Assembly: GCA_030612265.1 (NCBI GenBank)
Contig: JAUWOE010000010.1
Location: forward strand, 1-34,638
Length of the DNA: 34,638 nucleotides
Direction: 5' to 3'
Origin: Promethearchaeum sp.
Lineage (GTDB): Archaea; Asgardarchaeota; Lokiarchaeia; Sigyniarchaeales; Promethearchaeaceae
The notes under the pieces were generated by a model. That model had not been told where the DNA came from and ran no database searches. It saw nothing but the letters and a program-made list of their open reading frames with translations. Position numbers and translations under genes: made by a program. Numbering within the stretch: position 1 is the stretch's first letter; each line of letters opens with the position of its first letter. Shown here one piece after another: positions 28,601 through 34,638 of this stretch.

Positions 28601-31600
28601 TGATCAATTTCATTATAATAAAATCCGATTTCTGATAATTCATCTTTTAGCATGATATCAATGTCATCATGCGTGCCGTCACCATAATTTATTCTTATAT
28701 ATAACGCAGTTATATTTGGGGCATCTGATAAGTAAATTGGGATTTTAATATAATCATATTGGGATGGGACTCGGTGAATTGGTTGCTCGTAAATGTTGTA
28801 TATAGGGTCATTATCAAAATCAAGAACAACTACATCTTGTTCGATGAAATTTCCCAATGTTTTTGGATATTCTTTTAAATCATCCCAGTAGATGGGAGGG
28901 TCACCAAACCAACCTTCCCAATATGTTCGCTTCCAATTGGATATCTCAGTCATAAAGAATTCATTGGCCCCGTATCCTGCAATTCCCGTAAATAATTCCC
29001 TTTCATCATCAACAAAATAACTATGACCATCCACATCAAAACATACTTCGTAATTGTAATGAGTCATGGTGAAGAGATCTTTGTAAGTTAATGAATTCCA
29101 ATCATCCCAGAAAAGTCGTGTGGGGGCATTGCTAAGAACTACTTCAATATAATCAATATATACCCATAATTCATTTATCAAAATGGTATCGATGGTTCTT
29201 GCCATAAAACTGATTTTTAATCCTGTATATTGTCCATTTTCTTGATAAAGTAAATCCATATCTTCATCTGTGAGAGTATATTGCCCCTCAACAAATGTTT
29301 CATCCATATCACCCCACCATGTCCAATCTATAACTTCATCAATGACAGTACCCGACCAACCGGAAGTTCCCCCATCATCTATCAAGAGAGATAGCTCATA
29401 TCCTTGCCATTCTACTGAACCGTCAAGCAGTACTCCAAATCTATAATTAATAGTTACTGTATCAACATTAGAAACTGATACGGACTGACCACTAACATCG
29501 AATTCAATTTGATCTATACTCATATCTGGTCTATAATCGACAATATACAAATCGTCGTAAGGTTCATACGTATAATCTTCATAATAGTTACAAAAATCAT
29601 ATTCTTGATATATACCGGGTTTTTGATATTTGCCTGTCCATATCTCATCCAAATCTGTAATATACCATGATTGATCTATATCGTGAGTGATTGTGGGCGT
29701 GTATGTCTCGACTCCTTGTTCAATAAATCTTTCCGACCATTGATTTACAACTATATCATCCGAACTCGGATCCAAATGATAATTCAAAGCGGCATATTCA
29801 GTATAATTGCTTTTTATTGAACTATTGACGTATACAGATGAATTAACTATATGCGTTGTAATTCCATTTCGGGGGGATCCTGATGCAGAACTTTGAATTC
29901 CCGTTCTTTGAATTGTTTGATTCCAAAATGCAGGATATACAAATACTGTTAGTTTTCGGGTTGCTGCAGATTGTTCTCGGATATGATAGAAATCTGAATA
30001 ATCAAAATAACAATCCGAAATAGATACAAATCCGCTATAGATCTCGGGATCCTCTATTTCATCTAAAACTGATTCATTAAATTTAAGATTAATAGCCGAT
30101 TTTAGGGTGGTGATATTTTCTGGAGAATAACTCTGAATGGAACTGTTCCATCGATCTACTGTTGTGTTCTCATCGTAAAATTCCACAAATGTATTCAGAC
30201 TTGGCAGTCGTTTGTCTTGTGTCGGATTATAATATGTAAACCAATCAAAAACATTCTCTTCAGTAAATGCGGGCCAATCCCATTCTCCTGTCTGGTCGTC
30301 AAATCCAGTTTCAGTCCAACTCCGCTCATTTCTAACATTCATTATATCCCTAATATCTTTAACACCGTAAGCAGATCCATTATATTCTAGAATTTCAAAA
30401 TGCGCATCATTTATGTTAACATCCACATTTCCCGCACTCGAAACATTATGACACTGTGTAAGCCCGATATCTTGTGCATATTCCATGAAGTAATACAAAT
30501 AATTGGTTGAAAACATGCGATGTCGAAGTTTTTCGGGGTATGCGGTGCTAATGGAAATGATATTTTCTTGCCCCATGATATAACCACCAATTAGATATAC
30601 TGGTATTATTTCAGATTCCGATGAATTTAGAATGGAAACGTTTACATACATGTTAACCATTCTGCTGTGGAATTGGTCTGGAATTTTAATGCTGAGATCC
30701 TTCCATAAATCATCGGGATATATAGGGTTATTAAGGGATGTATCGGAAGTGTTTATTATTGTTGTTTGGTTGTAATGATTATTTTCTTCATTATTTTCTT
30801 CTTCCAAATAAAATTCTATTTGAACCTCTAAATTATTATAATTCAAATGATCAAATTTAGGAATTAACACCTGATAATCGATCTCTCCCATCCAAGGCAT
30901 ATAGAAACTTTCTGCGTAAAATGCAGCGGATTCTTGATTGTATAAACCAAAATAAGTTCCGTCCATAGGTTCTTTATAAGTTCTATGAAGGAAAGCCGTC
31001 CTAACCGAGTGATTATATTTCTCATCATTTGCATAATAATTATCCAGTTGAAAGCCCGAATACATCTGATAATCAACGGATACATCCGTGGTGTTCCAAT
31101 GCAATAATTCTACTGTGAATAAATCTCGGAAATCGTAAGTGACATTAAACTGGTTTTCAGGAGATGTCCAATTGGTAATCGATGAATTATCAAACTGAAT
31201 AACAATTTCAGAACTATTAAATTGTGTTTCGATAAAACTGTCTGTATCATCTTCACCTATAGTCACGTTTAAGAAATCAACACTCTCTTGCACACTACCG
31301 TTTAACTGAGTCCAATGTTCAGAGAGATCGTTATCCATATATTGATAAGGCGCAACTCTATCGGTTCCCGTATCTAATTCGTTCTGGAAAACCCAAGTTT
31401 GGCCATCATGATAAAGATTGCTCTGCACAATTTTAAGATCCCAGATTGCCATTTTATAGTCTGCATAAGGGGCATATTGATCCCAAGCTGTGTCTATATA
31501 AGGTTGAATGAATTCATCCCAATAATCCCAATTAGTAGCGTTTGCTTCGGGATCAAAATTAGATTCATTTGCTTCATATAAATCCTCGTATTTGGTGAAA

Positions 31601-34600
31601 TTAATATTTGCTTCAGGATCGTATTCAAATCTTGTTTCCAAAGTAAGATTTAAGCTCTGGTCATGCATAAATTTCAATGGATATGAAAATTCAAATGGAC
31701 CGTCCCAAGCAGAAACATTTTCAATATAAAATGAATCATATTTTAGGTCGTTAATCATAATATCAACGATGATTGTCTCGGACGAATTATATGATTCGAA
31801 GGTGTTTACAGATCCGTTTAGGAATCTTGATGCTGAAAATTCAATTGTGCCATTGAGAACAGGATAATTCGAATCATATTCCGCATAATTTTCTCCACCT
31901 GTGCTATCAGACCAAATAACATATGATGAAGGATCATAGGTTATAAATTCATAGAAAGAATACAAGTGGGAGGGCGCATCCAACCTTTGGGAAGCCGGTC
32001 CAATCAATTTCAGTTCAGCATAAGCATCTGTCGGCTCTTTATAATAAACTGAATCAGAGAGTGCGGTTAGAAAATGCAAATTATAAGATCCAGGAACCAG
32101 ACGATCCATTTGTGGACCGAAAATATAATCATTGCATGGGAAGGTAACCAAAGAATCATCATCAACCCATAAAATATAAGGATTATATTCTCCTTCATTA
32201 TATGCACCATCAATAATCTGTGTAGTGTTTTCACGGTTATAGATATTAAGTTCAACAGCAAATTTATCCATGTGGCCGTTGTAATTAATTCCGTAATTAT
32301 GGATGAAATTGGATTCATCGAAATATTCTGGAACCAAAACATCATTTTCAACATTTGCTTCAACGATCATAGCATGCACCATGAAATTTGGCTCATAAAT
32401 ATCATGTCTGGAGGCTAGGATCATGGTGTCCTCGGGATTTATGAAAACTTTTCCTTCAACCCAACCGCTTTTATGATAAGGATCAGCATAAATGTTATTT
32501 CTATAGAATGGATTGTTTGTAATTTCAACCAGATCATCAGATGAATCATAAATCCACGGTGCATTATTGTAAAGATCTACCTCGTATGTTTCACCTAAAT
32601 AAGTATATTCAGGAATCTGCATTAGGGAAGCATCGAATTGGTTATCGTAGAATGCCCTAATATAAAGGGTAACGGAATCGAGAGATTCGACCGAGTAATG
32701 GAGTTTTTCTACATAATCTTGTGCAATATTGATGGTTGTATTCCCATGAACCGAGAATTTGGCAATACCATCCGAATCGGTTATACCCATTTGATAATAT
32801 AATGGTGCAAAAGTTTTGAAAGAATCGGAACTTAAATCAAAGTACGGATATAAAATAGGCATTTCTCCCAAATCTTGCTCGTAATACCGAAGCATTAGAT
32901 TATCTGGTGAATTTTCATTTTGAAGTACCAAATATTCTCCCCAACAATCTGTGAAATCTTCTGTCATTTGATCCATATAAGGTGAATTGGGTAGGAACCC
33001 GATTTCTAGCCACACAGGGATATTTGTTAAGTATTCATAACGGCCATCTTGTTGATTTCGCTCATAAAGATCCTCAACTCGTACTTCAAAATCTTTGGAA
33101 TCAGTGTAAGTTAATTCAGAAATAAAAAGGGTTGAATTCGTCTCCCATAATTCTGTAATACTTTCTCTAATCTCTATTCCCACTTCTGTTGGATCGATAT
33201 TAACGGTGAAGTAGCGTGTATATCCGTAGTAATTTTTAGTTCCAATATATTCGATTGCTAGGATGTATTCTCCGGGCATTCGATTTAGGTTACCATCCGC
33301 ACAAGTACTTATATCAAAGCTGAAAAATTCTCCGTATTGAAGGAAAGTGTAATCAATTGGATAGAAAGTTCCGCCCCAATCCATACTTATTATTATCGCA
33401 TTTGCCGAGAGATTTTTGGTCATTGAAGGAACATAGCTATTTTCGATATAATCATAGAAGGTGATTTCTTGTTGTTCTGGAAAATTTTCCATTAATGGAA
33501 GTCTGTCCTCAGTTAATATCAATCCAATTAATATATTTGTTGAGTTTCTAGGAATATGATAATCGAGTATATCACCAATTTCTTGGGTTCCAATATCTAA
33601 AATAACATTTTTTTTCTTTATTTCAAAGAGAGGCGAAATCTCTATAGATGTTGGAGCAAATAATGCATTTCCCGAATAATTAAGGGTTAAACGAGTATAA
33701 TTTCCAGGATAAAATCTAATTGAGAATCCCATTGTACTACTAACACCCAAGTTTAAAGGAGTTCCAACAGTAATATATTCCATTGAAGAAGTATTTAACA
33801 CTGAAAGAGACAGAAAATCGGTTGGTATAGAACTTATATCATCCATGAAAGGAGAATTCATTGAAATTCCCGATATGGTTAGATTTTCTCCATAATAAAT
33901 GCTTTCAATAACAGGGTCAGGAATTGATAGTGAGACATCGGTAGGAAGAATTCGGAAATTGTTATTATTAGATACCGAAAAATCCTTTAATATTGACGTT
34001 CTTATTCGACCTTCAAGATCATAGGTAATCGGATTTCCTTTTGAATTAATCTCATTCAATAAAGTACAATTGTTAATTATATCTAAAAGATAAATTCCTG
34101 CAGAACCGAGTGCTTGATATGAATATGTGGGATCGCTAAAATCAAAATTCGGATGAATGTTATTATCAACACCTGAAATTTTTATTCTTGTAATAGCTGC
34201 TGATGAAGCTTCAGTGTTGAAAAATGCCATTTCAGCAAAAGAAATATCAATGGGTAAGACTGATACAAGCATGCCACTCCATGCAAATTGCATAGGATCT
34301 TTTTGTAGAGCATCAACTATCCTTTTTGAATCTATACTATATACAAACGAGTCGTTTATAGTCTCATTCTCAGTTTCTAATTCAAAATCAAATGTTATAT
34401 CAATTTGAGTAAATGTACCGCCTGTTATCTCATTATATACTGCTGGAATTATTAAATCGAATCTGAAACCTTCATAATTACCATTGAGAATGGTTTCATT
34501 TAGGTCAAGTCCATCGTATTCCAAATATAATCTGGAGCTTTTATATGGGAAATAAAGTATTAGGCCATCAACTTGAATATTTCTTTGCACATTAGGATAA

Positions 34601-34638
34601 ATAATTGGGATGGTTTTATATTTTGAAAATAAACCATT
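22642..34638 (-). CDS. Giant, probably exported protein (about 4,000 aa in window, 5'-partial)
   Basis: The minus-strand frame is open from the window end to TAA 22642-22644, at least 3,998 residues. The GTG at 34590 is preceded by 16 more open codons, so the true start is outside. Residues are numbered from that GTG. The first 2,000 or so residues are beta-rich with many N-x-S/T sequons, including Ig-like stretches (PGEYILAIEYIGTKNYYGYT). Near 2160-2450 are Asp/Gly loops resembling calcium-binding repeats (DTNGDGMFDY, DADGDGYFEE, DSNSDGKMD). A Gly/Ala-rich hydrophobic stretch lies near 2548-2600 and another near 2873-2900. From about 3285 to the end is a helical region sharing motifs with the protein at 2-2806. 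An exported or surface location is inferred. Function is unknown; toxin, adhesin or scaffold are all possible. Confidence 0.93.
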   Translation of the reverse strand, partial: NGLFSKYKTIPIIYPNVQRNIQVDGLILYFPYKSSRLYLEYDGLDLNETILNGNYEGFRFDLIIPAVYNEITGGTFTQIDITFDFELETENETINDSFVYSIDSKRIVDALQKDPMQFAWSGMLVSVLPIDISFAEMAFFNTEASSAAITRIKISGVDNNIHPNFDFSDPTYSYQALGSAGIYLLDIINNCTLLNEINSKGNPITYDLEGRIRTSILKDFSVSNNNNFRILPTDVSLSIPDPVIESIYYGENLTISGISMNSPFMDDISSIPTDFLSLSVLNTSSMEYITVGTPLNLGVSSTMGFSIRFYPGNYTRLTLNYSGNALFAPTSIEISPLFEIKKKNVILDIGTQEIGDILDYHIPRNSTNILIGLILTEDRLPLMENFPEQQEITFYDYIENSYVPSMTKNLSANAIIISMDWGGTFYPIDYTFLQYGEFFSFDISTCADGNLNRMPGEYILAIEYIGTKNYYGYTRYFTVNIDPTEVGIEIRESITELWETNSTLFISELTYTDSKDFEVRVEDLYERNQQDGRYEYLTNIPVWLEIGFLPNSPYMDQMTEDFTDCWGEYLVLQNENSPDNLMLRYYEQDLGEMPILYPYFDLSSDSFKTFAPLYYQMGITDSDGIAKFSVHGNTTINIAQDYVEKLHYSVESLDSVTLYIRAFYDNQFDASLMQIPEYTYLGETYEVDLYNNAPWIYDSSDDLVEITNNPFYRNNIYADPYHKSGWVEGKVFINPEDTMILASRHDIYEPNFMVHAMIVEANVENDVLVPEYFDESNFIHNYGINYNGHMDKFAVELNIYNRENTTQIIDGAYNEGEYNPYILWVDDDSLVTFPCNDYIFGPQMDRLVPGSYNLHFLTALSDSVYYKEPTDAYAELKLIGPASQRLDAPSHLYSFYEFITYDPSSYVIWSDSTGGENYAEYDSNYPVLNGTIEFSASRFLNGSVNTFESYNSSETIIVDIMINDLKYDSFYIENVSAWDGPFEFSYPLKFMHDQSLNLTLETRFEYDPEANINFTKYEDLYEANESNFDPEANATNWDYWDEFIQPYIDTAWDQYAPYADYKMAIWDLKIVQSNLYHDGQTWVFQNELDTGTDRVAPYQYMDNDLSEHWTQLNGSVQESVDFLNVTIGEDDTDSFIETQFNSSEIVIQFDNSSITNWTSPENQFNVTYDFRDLFTVELLHWNTTDVSVDYQMYSGFQLDNYYANDEKYNHSVRTAFLHRTYKEPMDGTYFGLYNQESAAFYAESFYMPWMGEIDYQVLIPKFDHLNYNNLEVQIEFYLEEENNEENNHYNQTTIINTSDTSLNNPIYPDDLWKDLSIKIPDQFHSRMVNMYVNVSILNSSESEIIPVYLIGGYIMGQENIISISTAYPEKLRHRMFSTNYLYYFMEYAQDIGLTQCHNVSSAGNVDVNINDAHFEILEYNGSAYGVKDIRDIMNVRNERSWTETGFDDQTGEWDWPAFTEENVFDWFTYYNPTQDKRLPSLNTFVEFYDENTTVDRWNSSIQSYSPENITTLKSAINLKFNESVLDEIEDPEIYSGFVSISDCYFDYSDFYHIREQSAATRKLTVFVYPAFWNQTIQRTGIQSSASGSPRNGITTHIVNSSVYVNSSIKSNYTEYAALNYHLDPSSDDIVVNQWSERFIEQGVETYTPTITHDIDQSWYITDLDEIWTGKYQKPGIYQEYDFCNYYEDYTYEPYDDLYIVDYRPDMSIDQIEFDVSGQSVSVSNVDTVTINYRFGVLLDGSVEWQGYELSLLIDDGGTSGWSGTVIDEVIDWTWWGDMDETFVEGQYTLTDEDMDLLYQENGQYTGLKISFMARTIDTILINELWVYIDYIEVVLSNAPTRLFWDDWNSLTYKDLFTMTHYNYEVCFDVDGHSYFVDDERELFTGIAGYGANEFFMTEISNWKRTYWEGWFGDPPIYWDDLKEYPKTLGNFIEQDVVVLDFDNDPIYNIYEQPIHRVPSQYDYIKIPIYLSDAPNITALYIRINYGDGTHDDIDIMLKDELSEIGFYYNEIDHFINGKRIENIKFDFRFNESASAEIVSTFALGGIALFTPDSAGILTVGTNNTDYMYPILPAVFSDVTIPNTKEIELRFDTESEIIEDLTIEGTHEEDLYLYSCSLVELYKSENYTSSDLDYYYEFDEYHRNLNRRMTDWYSPSEIENEWEELYEGNIFSENLTWIHQYSLDFNGDANYDLIIEEFDGEGKGDFDNNIQDYIRMDFGADGYWDYQIFIDIQDLIIQGTEPELHGMDTNIYGGEEGNYFVFNIKRELIETSYDTNGDGMFDYKGELFYTWQSFAIPEYRQWEIIDRKLVHWNDILWNPGVQGIKYSVDADGDGYFEEVIERTDRWENSDWVLDDMNPNYIFETYDYKGADFEEHDNMLIENTSFYLCGPDIFLLDENGFIQFDNSGNPVYNRTKITGEFIFEYDVKVPIDPRYNATDALELSLSNEELPELLCDEHGVLAWYDSNSDGKMDIAFVFTEKSWVEDQMAIGIYHCRSGYERVQTNTNLYRMSGDQFFPLHWLSFAYNYTDLMGVAWTDSKDQYFDQVEHIFTPGQGNSFSATFWVDTIAQAIIMGGSAMISSAIFGGSLFGGPAGGITAGVISFVGVMAANMYYQYWIRPDLISAMSECGIWGMEKEIPLWNADPEDYDPWEALKGSFTDFNSHDDVRYVDQGIIFQDKNIWYSDTRWKEEDESLQHYIIEFDIPIYGTPGNPTLSVLEWVVKWYDVYRIENNIDDYIPDIKNFDKWELYDETIELLEEAYDNDYDSLRRSYTACSGTDNDLSWIADAGESIFNSLVEPLPPDYSGELARSVYEQFWLSQMSIIDGNLTSTDQYRSTQFSLDSAGRPFLIPTYNSGKNLSDPIQKEIDFLEMAFLSCYWKEFNAFRSADPAILATQLGLSAFQVLIGVLASNLGTAMVKPTAYLQNYQGSAGAVKWVKDLVKEMWEETLLEEAISWGAYQIGFSKGFADLLGESIGMGKETIVNINKISTYSTSNFLNVYEQLTGYQYPTTYTFEQQGVLIEYNAKISKTEVMAEIANILCQAKGAHITQKLKGNTKLINSLEHVINTQMGSNIDLKHTVDILSNLPMKEFHPERSGASDMKFKQKFTDRLFSSITRSGGINAFLNSMEMLEEFNCLDAQGKVINYVKLVSITKGGATRTYYPKDFNNPNSVNQHIIEYKDGHIEIKATPDSLTTAEVFSESVSAIAIDPVVSNHYVDKLLNLFKRTDLICLMQEFSNLDGEFYFLKKHRIHNDPIESQKFLTESIQGTALMTKFALEHYSDIRNAHQNFKDASKRKLSGENRLNLLLAGTRSLKNLFPTHEIYGNIMEQVFLGSLRFNDKVITNKNQENNIRQFILELYRDNLNAEQMLIEIQEKLIEINPAQQEIIERMCDPTSLTLFDSIIGIPAQINDWFKTFLMIGEFAQTIHDLINQIGLEDSYLVGEIECEIFLYALNFFPTGFDPKDGQIFELESLTDEDGLMDPDIGDFLKTLGMTIKQFIATAHLNALFAQSFDMFIGQQDQINDIDAANSFLNLFLQDQYSAIDSSSDGYAGREFINHILTQSNAADMLHSIVHVNNDLLIKEEVRMDMLMRYHERLRIDAELLAALSQPEVVMLTRKIIEDQKIDILKYNPATSQYEIIEKGLWGHGELEFAMNLLLLSEETIGGTTYAKVDRNSRYCGTLTDEDTRIYLGYTSIKKRYALRFVDSYGLHLFHQNTREHWTPNQEHNIAFDQILQTSYLILNGGGRRKLDGASMVEILDYTRTSYLTEKDVKAGVAYNILGIAVEHVCKDSDLAIIRERDRIIGKYTPLTSKTQNEILKAYMKGNFEINVEGVSKTSGQLSKKQAIQYMLNAESFIEEASELFGVSESEISAHIKNIQRAYGWNPTEQSWTEPNIVTTNPAEFVADTQGYWYYYENAYELDLQLYDIVNHCIIPGLVENKMYHYMMIGRTSTAGQSGYSMTVIVDGTPTQVFFFYSDQFQSEYGTTFVQGDINQEYVP

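Overview
The window most likely comes from an Asgard archaeon, probably of the Lokiarchaeia type. The DNA is AT-rich. The genes mix archaeal housekeeping functions (archaeal UMP kinase, aRF1, the archaeal pantoate kinase and phosphopantothenate synthetase pair, an ADH-synthase/DhnA-type aldolase) with eukaryote-like signalling proteins (a Ras/Rab-like GTPase, and a Rag/Arf-like GTPase with a C-terminal longin/roadblock-like region). There are also LRR and TPR proteins, a tRNA with an archaeal-style intron, a 23S rRNA gene with no 16S or 5S beside it, and a giant protein of about 4,000 residues. The lineage is inferred from gene content; no marker tree was built.

Layout. Bases 1-2806 hold the 3' part of a large + strand gene that enters from outside the window. 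Inside the window it begins with nine perfect-length decapeptide repeats. Next come a spacer with a decayed minus-strand coding remnant (2896-3234), then a GTPase and an ITPase/XTPase with abutting reading frames. From 4494 to 12442 is a compact housekeeping block on both strands: a small PAC4-like protein plus the aldolase, a zinc-ribbon membrane protein plus a winged-helix protein, intron-containing tRNA-Leu(CAA), pyrH, pantoate kinase, aRF1, phosphopantothenate synthetase, a GNAT acetyltransferase with a zinc ribbon, and the Rag/Arf-like GTPase. About 1 kb of non-coding DNA rich in nested inverted repeats precedes the 23S gene (about 13509-16730), which is enclosed by a processing stem.

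After the rRNA every gene is on the minus strand. These are a zinc-ribbon/TPR protein bracketed by two copies of a 52-base direct repeat, two very small genes, a Panacea/YwgA-like protein, an ASCH-domain protein, a small basic protein and an LRR protein built from an internal duplication. Last is a giant gene (22642 to beyond 34638) that runs off the window.

The most interesting observation is that the first and last genes, both incomplete, appear to share an unrecognised C-terminal region of about 640-700 residues. At least six sequence anchors occur in the same order and both proteins end in a similar Q-E-Y motif. In the giant protein this region follows long beta-rich, sequon-rich and Asp/Gly calcium-loop-like segments and two hydrophobic stretches, as expected of an exported or surface-anchored protein. 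The layout resembles a polymorphic-toxin or adhesin architecture, but nothing in the sequence proves that. A second candidate for novelty is a branched, structured RNA-like element at about 12911-13020.
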